The position numbers and the translations under genes are program-made. The notes beneath the pieces are model-generated. The model was not told where the DNA came from. It worked only from the letters and a program-made list of their open reading frames with translations, and did not search any database. From assembly GCF_001456115.1 (NCBI RefSeq), contig NZ_CP013264.1:3118501-3182500 (forward strand): a stretch of 64,000 bases of DNA, written 5' to 3'. Shown piece after piece: positions 1 through 9,031 of the stretch (positions within the stretch are counted from its first letter, which is position 1; each line of letters begins with the position of its first letter). The stretch is from Sphingobium baderi (GTDB taxonomy: Bacteria; Pseudomonadota; Alphaproteobacteria; Sphingomonadales; Sphingomonadaceae).

Positions 1-623
1 CATTGAATCGTCGCGATCACGCCAAGGTTCGCGATTGCGCGCGCGACGCATTCCGTATCGTCAAAACCAACCATCGCCGTGTCGGGCGTCTCGACGATCT
101 CAAAGGGCGGCTCGACCTCCGGGAAGAGGTGGCTGAAACCTCCGATGAGCAATTCCAGGCAGACTATGCGCAGCATGGTCGGGAAGGCCCAGGTCTCGGC
201 GATGCTGAGCGGCATCTTCTTTTGATATTGCTCTACGAACAGCACCGCGCCATTCAGCGAGACCTGCAGGTGAGAAGCCTGCAGCAAGGCATGGGCAAGC
301 TGATGCACGCGAGGGCGACCGAGCCCGTCCCCGGAGATCGCCGGAAGTTTCGCGTAGAACTCTCCGGGAAGATCCTCGCGGATCTGCAGGATGGCGCGTT
401 GTATCTGATAATCGTTGTCGAGCAGCCATTCAGCCGCGGCGCCTGCGCGCTTGTCGGCCTTGGCGGCCGCCTGTCGGGCCTGCCTCAGCCAGGTCTTCAT
501 CTCCTCGAGATGCGCCCATGCGGGCAGCGGCACCGACTTGCCGAGCAGTCCTGTCAGGCGATGACGGTCGGCGACCTCCTCCGCCGCCCCGGCGAGCGGA
601 TCGCGCTCCTCATAATCGGCCAT
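1..623 (-). CDS. Cyclic beta-1,2-glucan synthetase-like protein, N-terminal part (cut by window edge)
   Basis: About 207 N-terminal residues are visible from an ATG at 623; the rest lies beyond base 1. The frame reads a WLLDNDYQIQRAILQIRED block, then FYAKLP, then PRVHQLAHALL. This is the conserved N-terminal region of the very large NdvB/ChvB-type cyclic beta-glucan synthetases, which also carry GT84 and GH94 domains. Those enzymes are inner-membrane proteins that make periplasmic glucans. The start lies 3 bases after the UspA stop codon, so the two genes are probably co-transcribed. The family call rests only on this N-terminal block; the catalytic domains are outside the window. Confidence 0.7.
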   Translation of the reverse strand, partial: MADYEERDPLAGAAEEVADRHRLTGLLGKSVPLPAWAHLEEMKTWLRQARQAAAKADKRAGAAAEWLLDNDYQIQRAILQIREDLPGEFYAKLPAISGDGLGRPRVHQLAHALLQASHLQVSLNGAVLFVEQYQKKMPLSIAETWAFPTMLRIVCLELLIGGFSHLFPEVEPPFEIVETPDTAMVGFDDTECVARAIANLGVIATIQ

Positions 624-626
624 CAA

Positions 627-1640
627 TCAGACCTGAATGGCCGTTGGCAATCTCACGCTCTGGCTGGCGGCAGGCGAAGTCATTTGCGCCTTGCGACTCG
701 CCGAAGGCAGGACGAGCATCGGGACACTGCAATGGGCCATCAGATAGGAGGCAACCGTTCCGTACGGGACGTCCCTGACATGCTGATGCCCGTGCCCGCG
801 TGCGGACATCACCGCGAGATCAGCCGCTTCGCGATCGATCAACGCGCAAAGCGTGTCGCGAACGTCGCCGCCACGGATGACAATCGCGCGAGCGCGAAGG
901 CCCATCGCCGAAAGATTGGACCTGGTCCGATCCAGATAGCTGCGCGCGGCCTGCTCGTTGCGTTCGATCAGGTTTTCGCGCAGCGTCTCGTCTTCGGTTT
1001 CCAGGGGTCGCGCCTGGATCATTTCGGGCGTGGGGACGACATGAACGAGCAGCAGCTCAGCGTCGGCTGCCTTCGCGAGGCGCACCGCAAGGGGCAGCAC
1101 GCTTTCGGCCCAGCGCGAGCCATCGAGCGGCACCACGATCCGTCGATAGGCCGAACCCGGGACGGGCGCTTCCACCGGAACAAGCAGGACAGGGCCTGGT
1201 GCCTGGGACAGCACCTTGTGGACTGTGCCCCCGACGCCGTCGCGGCCGGCTTCCTTTCGTCCGCGCCTGCCCAGCACGACCATCCCTTCGTCACACTCCC
1301 GCACGTACCGGCAGATTTCCTCCGCCGCCGGTCCTTCTGCGAGCTCAATGGTCGTTTGAGATGAGGACGGTTCGATCGTCGCAGCACAACGATCGAGCAC
1401 CCGCATGGCCTCGCGGCGACGAAGATTGCACTCGATGGGGTCAGGCCGTGCGTCGGGCGACGCGTCTCTGTCCAAGACCTGAAGCAGCGTTACCGGAACG
1501 TCGAGCGTTGAAGCCAGAGCAAGAGCGTGTGGATAGATCCACGCGTTGCGATCGGTGCAATCGATGCACGCGACGACGCCGGATGTCTTCGCGGACATTC
1601 GGGGCTGGGAGAAGGATGGAAAGGCAGATACGGCAGACAT
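627..1640 (-). CDS. Universal stress protein with two UspA domains
   Basis: The 337-residue protein has two UspA-like alpha/beta domains, roughly residues 15-160 and 165-322. Each ends in the ATP-binding type of loop: GRRGRKEAG followed by GGTVHKVL in the first, and SARGHGH followed by GTVASYLM in the second, then a valine/leucine-rich strand. Tandem UspA proteins are cytosolic and usually induced by stress or low oxygen. A clear AGGAGG lies just upstream of the ATG at 1640. It precedes the glucan-synthetase-like gene by 3 bases. No promoter could be assigned with confidence in the 296-base gap upstream. Confidence 0.88.
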   Translation of the reverse strand: MSAVSAFPSFSQPRMSAKTSGVVACIDCTDRNAWIYPHALALASTLDVPVTLLQVLDRDASPDARPDPIECNLRRREAMRVLDRCAATIEPSSSQTTIELAEGPAAEEICRYVRECDEGMVVLGRRGRKEAGRDGVGGTVHKVLSQAPGPVLLVPVEAPVPGSAYRRIVVPLDGSRWAESVLPLAVRLAKAADAELLLVHVVPTPEMIQARPLETEDETLRENLIERNEQAARSYLDRTRSNLSAMGLRARAIVIRGGDVRDTLCALIDREAADLAVMSARGHGHQHVRDVPYGTVASYLMAHCSVPMLVLPSASRKAQMTSPAASQSVRLPTAIQV

Positions 1641-1936
1641 AGGAAAACCTCCTGTTGCCGTCCGTCTCCCCGCTACCGGCGGCGCTCATTCCGACTGTTG
1701 CTATCAACGTCATCTGGCCGGACCCTGTTCCCCGATTCCAGCCAGCACTCAAAGGCTATCGGCGGTTCCAGGATGGGGCCATTAGGGCTTTTACGAATGC
1801 CGCCGGACTCAGACGACGTTCTCGGGTAACCTTCCCGAGCTCGCGATTGCGCGACAATATGCGGGTGAACCCAGGCGGATCAGCACCGGTAGACGCAATT
1901 TCCTGTACCTCGCATCAGTGTCATTTCACCCGGCGC

Positions 1937-4318
1937 TCAGCCCGATTGTCCCTCCGCCTCCGCGACGGCCTTGATCGTTCGCACGAAGCTGTCGGGATTG
2001 AGCGACATGGAATCGATACCCTCCGAAATCAGGAACGCCGCAAAGTCCGGATGGTTGCTCGGCCCCTGGCCGCATATGCCGATCTTGATGCCCGCCGCGT
2101 GCGCCTTGCGAATGGCTTCCGAGATCATGCGGGTGACGGCTTCGTCTCTTTCATCGAAGAGATTGGCCAGAATCCCGGAATCGCGGTCGACACCCAACAC
2201 AAGCTGGGTGAGGTCGTTGGAGCCGATGGAAAATCCGTCGAAGCGCGTAGCGAACTGCTCGGCGAGAATGACGTTCGAGGGTATCTCGCACATCATGTAG
2301 ATTTGCAGCCCATTCTCCCCGCGGCGCAAACCGTTCTCGGCCATCGCTTCGAGCACGCGATCCGCCTCGGCCGGCGTGCGGCAGAAGGGGACCATGACGA
2401 TGACGTTCGAGAAGCCCAGTTCCTCCCGGACCCGCTTGAGCGCGCGGCATTCGAGAGCGAAGCCTTCGCGATACCGTTCATCGTAATAGCGCGAGGCGCC
2501 GCGGAAGCCGAGCATCGGATTCTCCTCATCCGGCTCGAAGGCGTCGCCGCCCACAAGGTGCGCATATTCGTTCGTTTTGAAATCGCTCAGGCGCACGATG
2601 GCGGGGTGCGGGTAATAGGGACTTGCAAGCTTCGCGATGCCGCGCGCGAGGACATCGACAAAAAACTCCGATGGGTCGGAATACCCCTTGGTCAGATCGC
2701 GTATTTGCCGTTGAGCTTCAGCGCTCACGCGATCCGGGTGAACCAGTGCCATCGGATGCACCTTGATATGCGCGTTGATGATGAACTCCATGCGCGCAAG
2801 GCCGACCCCTCGGGCAGGAAGCCGCCACCACTGGAATGCCGCCGCCGGGTTCGCGATATTGACCATGATGTCCGTCCGGGTGGCCGGCAGGGAGCCGATA
2901 TCCACGTCCGTCACGGAAAAATCGAGTATGCTGGCGTAGATTGTTCCGACGTCACCGTCAGCGCAGCTGATCGTGATCTCGCTGTTCTCGGCAATGATCT
3001 CGGTCGCGTTTCCGGTGCCGACGATTGCGGGAACACCGAGTTCGCGGCTGACGATGGCAGCGTGGCTGGTGGTGCCGCCATGATTGGTCACGATCCCCGC
3101 CGCGCGTTTCATGACCGGAACCCAATCGGGGTCAGTCGTCTCAGTGATGAGAATAGACCCGTCCCGGAACTGGGCGATGTCGGCGGCGGTCCGGATGACA
3201 CAAGCCTTGCCAGCAGCGATGGCTGTTCCCACCGCCGCGCCCGTCAATAGCGGGTCGCCTTTCTCCTTGAGGCGGTAATGCCGGAATGTCGAAGTGCTGG
3301 CCTGGGCCTGAACCGTTTCGGGACGCGCCTGGACGATGTAGAGTTCACCAGTCTCGCCGTCCTTCGCCCATTCCATGTCCATGGGACGCTGGTAATGGTC
3401 CTCGATTGCCACGGCCCACCGCGCGAGCTGGACGATATCGCTGTTATCGAGAACGAAGCTCTGACGCTCCTGCTCGGTTGTCTCGACGATCCTCGTACGG
3501 TGGCTTCCGCCTTCCCCATAGACCATGCGGAACGCCTTACCGCCCAACTCCTTGTCGATGATCGGTTCGGTCCCCGGCTGCGCGAGAAGCGGTTTGAATA
3601 CGACATATCTGTCCGGGTTTACGCTCCCCTGGACGACGGTCTCGCCCAGCCCCCAGGCGGCGCTGATGACGATAGCATTTGGAAAGCCAGTTTCGGTATC
3701 GATCGAGAACATGACGCCCGATCCGCACAGGTCCGAGCGGACCATCTGCTGAATGCCGATCGACAGCGCAACCTCGAGATGATCGAAGCCTTTCGCATCG
3801 CGGTAACTGATCGCGCGATCGGTGAACAGCGAGGCGAAGCATCGACGACAGGCCGCCAGAAGTGCGGCCCGGCCCCGGACATTGAGGAAGGTTTCCTGCT
3901 GGCCCGCGAAGCTCGCATCCGGCAGATCTTCGGCGGTCGCGCTGCTGCGCACGGCAACGGCGGGACGCTCTGTGCCGGTACGCCGGCCAAGTTCCGCATA
4001 AGCGGACACAATCTCCTCGGCGATATGGGAGGGCATTTCCGCTTCCAGAAACAGACTCCTTATAGCCTGCCCCGCTTCCTGAAGGGTGCATCCGCCGGAG
4101 TGGAAGGCGGAGAGATGTTCCGTAATGCGGGGTGCAAGCTCATTGTCGTGAATGAACGCCCTGTAAGCGTCCGCAGTGGTGGCAAAGCCAGAGGGCACCT
4201 TCACGCCCTTCTGAGCGAGGGCCGCGGTCATCTCGCCTAAAGACGCGTTCTTGCCGCCTACGGCCTGCACATCAGCGATACCGATGTCTTCGAACCACAA
4301 AATCATCGGCTTGGACAT
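1937..4318 (-). CDS. ppsA: Phosphoenolpyruvate synthase
   Basis: This 793-residue protein has the family's normal length and order: an N-terminal ATP-grasp domain (GGKNASLGEM near residue 22), a mobile phosphohistidine domain with GGTTSHAAIVSREL (catalytic His near residue 419), and a C-terminal PEP/pyruvate barrel with IGICGQGPS (Cys near residue 752). It converts pyruvate and ATP to PEP, AMP and phosphate, feeding gluconeogenesis. It is encoded alone on the minus strand, upstream of the UspA gene but separated from it by about 300 bases. The reading frame appears intact. Confidence 0.95.
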   Translation of the reverse strand: MSKPMILWFEDIGIADVQAVGGKNASLGEMTAALAQKGVKVPSGFATTADAYRAFIHDNELAPRITEHLSAFHSGGCTLQEAGQAIRSLFLEAEMPSHIAEEIVSAYAELGRRTGTERPAVAVRSSATAEDLPDASFAGQQETFLNVRGRAALLAACRRCFASLFTDRAISYRDAKGFDHLEVALSIGIQQMVRSDLCGSGVMFSIDTETGFPNAIVISAAWGLGETVVQGSVNPDRYVVFKPLLAQPGTEPIIDKELGGKAFRMVYGEGGSHRTRIVETTEQERQSFVLDNSDIVQLARWAVAIEDHYQRPMDMEWAKDGETGELYIVQARPETVQAQASTSTFRHYRLKEKGDPLLTGAAVGTAIAAGKACVIRTAADIAQFRDGSILITETTDPDWVPVMKRAAGIVTNHGGTTSHAAIVSRELGVPAIVGTGNATEIIAENSEITISCADGDVGTIYASILDFSVTDVDIGSLPATRTDIMVNIANPAAAFQWWRLPARGVGLARMEFIINAHIKVHPMALVHPDRVSAEAQRQIRDLTKGYSDPSEFFVDVLARGIAKLASPYYPHPAIVRLSDFKTNEYAHLVGGDAFEPDEENPMLGFRGASRYYDERYREGFALECRALKRVREELGFSNVIVMVPFCRTPAEADRVLEAMAENGLRRGENGLQIYMMCEIPSNVILAEQFATRFDGFSIGSNDLTQLVLGVDRDSGILANLFDERDEAVTRMISEAIRKAHAAGIKIGICGQGPSNHPDFAAFLISEGIDSMSLNPDSFVRTIKAVAEAEGQSG

Positions 4319-4883
4319 AGCTCATCTCCAGCTTGCGTAAGGTGCCAGAGGCCGCCTCAAGGTTTCACCCAGCCACCTCTTTTGTGGTCACCATCACCGC
4401 GCCGACTGGCAACGTCACTACGTAAGGCTCCTGAGTGTATCGATGGACTTCGGCTCGATCATCAGATTGACCGGATCAGCTCCGGCCGGATGGCCCAAGA
4501 TCGAGAGCAGGTTATGGGCAACACAAATGCATGATCGACGAACTGCGGGCGCGGGCGTAATACTCACCCTATCGCGCCATTGCCTGCCTGTCGTCAGTTT
4601 CACCGATCAGCAGATCGCAGGCCGTCCACCAAGCCTGCCAAGCTGTGCAAGTCCGCCAGCCCCATCGAAGGAGTACACTGACGTAAGAGGACGGCGAACG
4701 ACGCATCGCTGAATTGGGGCGGAAGCTGCAAAGCGCAGGTGGCCAGCGCACGATCTTAGGTACGATCCCAGTGTTCGCTGAAAAGGGATGACCTCGGAGG
4801 GCAGATGCAGCGAACGGGCTGCCTGCCCAGCCTTGGAGTCCAGCGTTGAAAGCTATTCAACCGCTTGTATTCATCGCCCAAAA
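4319..4883. other. 565-base intergenic region without a supported gene
   Basis: This lies between the end of the lytic transglycosylase gene and the start of the PEP synthase gene, both on the minus strand. Several short open frames occur on both strands, but none has a convincing ribosome binding site, family motif or normal codon pattern. It should hold the PEP synthase promoter; I could not assign -35 and -10 elements. It is also the boundary between the housekeeping-like genes on the left and the conjugation operon on the right. Confidence 0.5.
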
Positions 4884-5441
4884 CTACCTCACCAGGTTCC
4901 CGCGGCTTGCCGCAAACACGTCCGGGCCAAACCGCCGACGCATGTGGCTTGCGACCTTCTTCGCATAGGCGACCTGCCTCGCCTCGGTTGGGCTATGATA
5001 GACGCCAACCGCTTTCCAATAGTCTCCGGTCGCTTCCAGCCCGGACAGGAATATCCAGCGTGCCGCCTCGACATTAAAACAGGGATCGTAGCGCAGCCAA
5101 TGACGGATCTGCTCCTGGGGTCGTTCGAGCAGTCGGGACATTTTCGGCACCCAGCTACTGTTGATCTGAAGCGGCCCGAGATCGTGGGTGCCGTTGGTAT
5201 TCGCGATCTCCGCGCCCAGCCAGCCAGCCTCCTGTGTCCGCAAGCCCCAAAGCGTCTTTTCAAGCCAGGCACGCCCCCGCGCGGCGACGCGGATGCAACG
5301 GGCGATTTCGGCGACCTCACCAGGTGCAGCTTGCTTCGCCAGCACAGGAGCCGGCGTCAGTATGACGGACAGGATCGCTATACTGGTGAGCGCCCTTCCC
5401 GCTACCGAGGCCTGGAAAATCATTGATCGACACGCCCTCAT
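4884..5441 (-). CDS. VirB1-type lytic transglycosylase
   Basis: 185 residues. A hydrophobic N-terminal segment (about residues 8-35, ending VLA) looks like a signal peptide. The soluble lytic transglycosylase fold follows: LWGLRTQEAGW, in which Glu71 is the probable catalytic acid (the usual Glu-Ser pair is Glu-Ala here), then DLGPLQINSSW and AVGVYHSP. Such enzymes open peptidoglycan locally so that a conjugation channel can be built. The ATG at 5441 overlaps the stop of the upstream nuclease gene (ATGA), so translation is probably coupled. A start at residue 7 would also leave a complete signal peptide. Confidence 0.83.
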   Translation of the reverse strand: MRACRSMIFQASVAGRALTSIAILSVILTPAPVLAKQAAPGEVAEIARCIRVAARGRAWLEKTLWGLRTQEAGWLGAEIANTNGTHDLGPLQINSSWVPKMSRLLERPQEQIRHWLRYDPCFNVEAARWIFLSGLEATGDYWKAVGVYHSPTEARQVAYAKKVASHMRRRFGPDVFAASRGNLVR

Positions 5442-6031
5442 TGCACTATCCGATCACGAAAATCGGAGGGGCCACGTCGAAGAAGATCGCGAGACGGCAG
5501 ACCATCCGGCTCGAACGGAGCGCCGGTCAGCAGCGCAAGCAATCGCTGCCCGGAGACGATTTCGATGCCATCGGCGCTCGAACAGATCGTGCGGCTCATC
5601 CCGCCGGTGCGACCGGTGTGGATGAACATGCCGCGCCGCCGCCGCGCAGCGCAAAGCATGGCGAACTCACGCACATGTTCAGGCTTGATCGCATCGCGAT
5701 ACCGCTTCGCCTGGATCAGCCAGCGCCGGCCATCGATGATGACCTCCCCGTCGACGCCGCCGTCCCCGGTATAGCGGCGATTACGGATGACGCGGTGCCC
5801 GCGCTGCTCGAAGGCTTCGAGCAGTAATTCCTCGAACGCCAGCGGATCCATCGCGCGCAGCCGGGCATAGTGCAAGACGGCGGGCTGATCGCGATCCGGT
5901 CCGCGCAGCTGCTCGCACATCGTTCGAGCCTGTCGGCGTCGCCAGCGATGACGGATCGGAACGCGATAATGGCGGTATAGCAGGGCAACGAGGGCGGCGC
6001 AGGCGATCGCCATCAGCAAAAGTTCCATCAT
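5438..6031 (-). CDS. Membrane-anchored Mrr-like restriction endonuclease
   Basis: 197 residues. Residues 2-19 form a single hydrophobic segment followed by a very basic stretch (RHRWRRRQAR), predicting an N-terminal membrane anchor with the rest in the cytoplasm. From residue 62 the Mrr-type PD-(D/E)xK nuclease core is visible: FEELLLEAFEQRGH, GDGGVDGEV (Asp94) and IQAKRY (Gln107 and Lys109). Mrr proteins cut DNA, often modified DNA, but a narrower specificity cannot be read here. It sits between the relaxase and lytic transglycosylase genes in the conjugation operon, with a 4-base overlap to the latter. A role in transfer or plasmid competition is inference. Confidence 0.8.
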   Translation of the reverse strand: MMELLLMAIACAALVALLYRHYRVPIRHRWRRRQARTMCEQLRGPDRDQPAVLHYARLRAMDPLAFEELLLEAFEQRGHRVIRNRRYTGDGGVDGEVIIDGRRWLIQAKRYRDAIKPEHVREFAMLCAARRRRGMFIHTGRTGGMSRTICSSADGIEIVSGQRLLALLTGAPFEPDGLPSRDLLRRGPSDFRDRIVQ

Positions 6032-6037
6032 CTTCTC

Positions 6038-9031
6038 CTATCGGTCATGCCCGCCGCCACGATCGCCATGATCGTGCTGCGGCTGAGGTTGGGATTGGGG
6101 TTCTGGTTGGTGGACAGGCTCGCGCGTACCCGCGCGATCGGGCTCCGCCGGCGCGTGCTGACGGTCCCGTTCGATCGTGCCGCGCAGGAAGCGGTCGACC
6201 AGCGAGGCAGCCTCCTGCGCGCGGCCGGCGAGGATCTCGGCAAGACTGTTCGGGCGGGGTTCGGAGCGGCCCTGCCGTTTCCGCTCGCGCTGCTCCCGCT
6301 CGGCATTACGGGCGGCGCGCTCGCGGGCATTCTCCTCGCGGGAGCGGTCGTGCCGGTCCTTGTGGCGAAGTCCCCGCATCTTGTGGCTGTCGGCCCTGAT
6401 CCGGCCGAGCCCTTCGAGCGACGAGGTCTTCTCGCCCGATCGCGAGGCGAGCTTTTCCGCGAGACGTTGCTGGCTCTCGGTCCAGAGCTTCACGCCATAG
6501 GCGGCGCGAGTGATGGCGGTGTAATAGTTCTGACCGTTGACGAGGCCGGATTCCACAGGCGCCAGCGCATAGACGCGGTCATAGGTCTTGGACTGCGACG
6601 AATAGACGGTTTCCGAATACCCATGATCCCAGGTCCGGTGGACCGAGAGATCGACCTGCTGGACGCGCTCGCCGCGGTCCCATCTGATCGTCGCGATATT
6701 GCCCTCGAGCGCCAGAACGGTGCCGCGTTCGGCATTCTTGACCTCGAGTTCCTTGTTGACCAGCCGCCACTGGATGCGGTCGCCCTGGGCAAGGTCGCGC
6801 TTCTCAGGCAGGAACACATTGACATGCGCCGCCTTGCCGAGGCCCGGACGCCATTCGATCTGGCGGCCATGCTCGTCGACCAGGCGCACGACCTGGCGGC
6901 CATGATTGTTCCGGCCGACCCCGACGACGCGATAGTCGGCGTCGCGTGCGATCCCCAGCCTGGGATTGTCGCGCGTGAACTTGAGCACCTGGCCCGCGCT
7001 GTAGAAGCGCGCCATCTGCTTTTCCTGGTCGGTCAGGCCGGACGGGGTCAGCACTTCGAGCCGATGGTCTTCGGCCGCGACGGTGCCCTCGCGTTTCAGG
7101 ACTTCGCGGATATGGCTGTTGACGATCAGACGGGTCGCGTTGTCGAGGACGAGGATATTGGTTTCGCCCCGTATCTCCGGTTTGAGCCGGGTCCAATCGG
7201 CGACCATCGCCTTGGCGAGGTTCTCCGCGGTGTCGCCGGTGGTCACGCGATCCAGCGCGGCGAGCGACGCGGCATAGTCGCCCTTGCGCGCCATGTCCGC
7301 GGCCTCCTGCGTCGCGTCGGTCAGGTGGCGCCGCGACTCCTTGAGCTGGCTAGTCGGCAGCCCGAGTTGCTGGAGCAGCCAATAGGCCTTGCCCTGCTCG
7401 ATCGCGCCCGTCTGCTTATTGTCGCCGAGGAATATGAGACGCGCGCCGGTCGCGCGGCTGATCTCCAGCACGCGCAGCGCCTGGCGGTTGCCGAGCTGGC
7501 CCGCCTCGTCGAGCGCGAGAATATGCCTGTCGGTAATGCCATAACCGCCGCTCGCGAGCAGCGAGGCGAGCGTGCGGGATTCGATGCCCGCCTTGTGCCC
7601 GAGTTCCGCCGCCGCCGAAGAGGTCGGTGCGAGCGCCACGGTGGTATAGTCGTCGCGGGTCGCATCGACCAACGCGGCGACCAGGGTGGATTTGCCTGCG
7701 CCGCCGACACCATGCACGCCGACCGCCCGGTTTGTGCCGCTGCCGATGGCGATCAGCGCCGCGGTCTGTTCGGGCTTCAGCCTGGCGGCCGTCGCAGCCT
7801 CTTCCAGCCGTTCACGGGTGGCAACCGGCTTCGCATCGCCCATGGCCAGCGACAGATGCTCGGACAGGGCGAGTTCGAGTTTGGCGGTCCGGCGCGATGT
7901 CCGGCCGCGCGGAAGCGGCTGGTCGCCGGTCTGGCGCACCGTGACCAGCAGCTTGCCCTTGTTCTCCTGCGCATCGTAGAGCGGCCGCACGTCGCCCAGG
8001 CGGACCTCACCGACATGCGATGCGAGCGCGGTGCGATAGAGACGGCCTATATTGTTGACCGCCTCGCGCGTTTCATTCTGGCGGATGCCGAACAGAGCGG
8101 CGCGGCGGGCAACGCGCGGATCGGTCTCGATGGTTCGTTCACCCCGCTCCTGCGCCGCGGCCTGGAGCCTGTCGAGATCTTCACGATAGGGTTCAGCACG
8201 CACGCGCCATTGCTCGCGCAGGTCATCGAGGCCGATCGTCTCCTTGGCCTTTCGGGTCGCGAAGAAGGAGATCCGGCGCTGGGCCTGTCCCTCAAGCCCG
8301 TGCTCCGCGGCATGCTCGTTGATCTGCTCGGCGCGCTGCGAATAGTCACGGATAAGCTGGCCGGGCATGCCTTCGACCTCGAACAGCCCCTTACGCGGAT
8401 CGAACACGATCTCATGCCCCAGCGCGCGCACGTCGCGGGCAATCTCGTTGCGATAGATCTGACCCATGACGAGCTGCTCGGCATACATCGAGCGCGTCTC
8501 GAGACTCGACATGCGGTCGCCATTGAGATGGTTGGTCATGTTGAGAATGACGACATGGGTATGGAGCTGCGGGTCGTGCTCGCGGCTGGCATATTCGGTG
8601 AAACGCGCGAACAGCAGCCGGCCCGTCGTCTCGTGGACGATCTCGCCGTCCACCCGGCGGCGCAGCTCGGCATGTTCCTCGGCATAGGCAAGCGCAACCC
8701 CGACCGCCCGCTCGTGCGCGGCAAGGATGCGCTCGTCGCCCGTGACCAGCGCCAGGATCGAGATCGACTTGGGCGCGCTGATCGTGAAATCCCAGCCGGG
8801 ATGATGCTGGATGCCTTCCTTGCGCCGGCGACCGAGCTGCTGGTCGCCGACCTTGCCGGCGAGCAGTTCCTCGAACTGCTTGGGGTCGACAGGCCCGGAC
8901 AGGCCGAGGCTGGCGGCGAGCTTGCCGCCCCATTCGGAGGGTTCGTTGCCGCCCTTGGTATAATAGTCGCCGATTGTATAGTAGCGGCCGATATTGGCGG
9001 GTGTCCCCTTGAGGCGGCGAGGATGGATCAT
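6038..9031 (-). CDS. traA: MobF-family conjugative relaxase-helicase
   Basis: 997 residues. The N-terminal relaxase domain shows paired tyrosines Tyr17/Tyr18 and Tyr23/Tyr24 (nicking residues in TrwC-like enzymes) and the metal-binding histidines His152, His157 and His159 in HDPQLHTH. A RecD/TraI-like helicase half follows, with Walker A GVGGAGKST near residue 440 and Walker B LALDEAGQ near residue 510. The C-terminus is long, charged and low in complexity. It nicks oriT, stays bound to the strand and unwinds the plasmid for transfer. Its ATG overlaps the coupling-protein stop by 4 bases. The symbol follows common usage for MobF relaxases of alphaproteobacteria. Confidence 0.93.
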   Translation of the reverse strand: MIHPRRLKGTPANIGRYYTIGDYYTKGGNEPSEWGGKLAASLGLSGPVDPKQFEELLAGKVGDQQLGRRRKEGIQHHPGWDFTISAPKSISILALVTGDERILAAHERAVGVALAYAEEHAELRRRVDGEIVHETTGRLLFARFTEYASREHDPQLHTHVVILNMTNHLNGDRMSSLETRSMYAEQLVMGQIYRNEIARDVRALGHEIVFDPRKGLFEVEGMPGQLIRDYSQRAEQINEHAAEHGLEGQAQRRISFFATRKAKETIGLDDLREQWRVRAEPYREDLDRLQAAAQERGERTIETDPRVARRAALFGIRQNETREAVNNIGRLYRTALASHVGEVRLGDVRPLYDAQENKGKLLVTVRQTGDQPLPRGRTSRRTAKLELALSEHLSLAMGDAKPVATRERLEEAATAARLKPEQTAALIAIGSGTNRAVGVHGVGGAGKSTLVAALVDATRDDYTTVALAPTSSAAAELGHKAGIESRTLASLLASGGYGITDRHILALDEAGQLGNRQALRVLEISRATGARLIFLGDNKQTGAIEQGKAYWLLQQLGLPTSQLKESRRHLTDATQEAADMARKGDYAASLAALDRVTTGDTAENLAKAMVADWTRLKPEIRGETNILVLDNATRLIVNSHIREVLKREGTVAAEDHRLEVLTPSGLTDQEKQMARFYSAGQVLKFTRDNPRLGIARDADYRVVGVGRNNHGRQVVRLVDEHGRQIEWRPGLGKAAHVNVFLPEKRDLAQGDRIQWRLVNKELEVKNAERGTVLALEGNIATIRWDRGERVQQVDLSVHRTWDHGYSETVYSSQSKTYDRVYALAPVESGLVNGQNYYTAITRAAYGVKLWTESQQRLAEKLASRSGEKTSSLEGLGRIRADSHKMRGLRHKDRHDRSREENARERAARNAEREQRERKRQGRSEPRPNSLAEILAGRAQEAASLVDRFLRGTIERDRQHAPAEPDRAGTREPVHQPEPQSQPQPQHDHGDRGGGHDR

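Noticed and set aside
1641..1936. Possible FNR-like or palindromic site (GTTGCTATCAAC) upstream of the UspA gene
   Set aside because: The half-sites are only four bases and do not match the FNR consensus; too weak to report as a site.
1655..3250. Plus-strand frame running over the PEP synthase gene
   Set aside because: Its composition is Arg/His/Asp-rich and it has no motif; PEP synthase is certain on the other strand.
4418..4751. Several short frames between the transglycosylase and PEP synthase genes
   Set aside because: No ribosome binding site, no motif, and they overlap one another on both strands.
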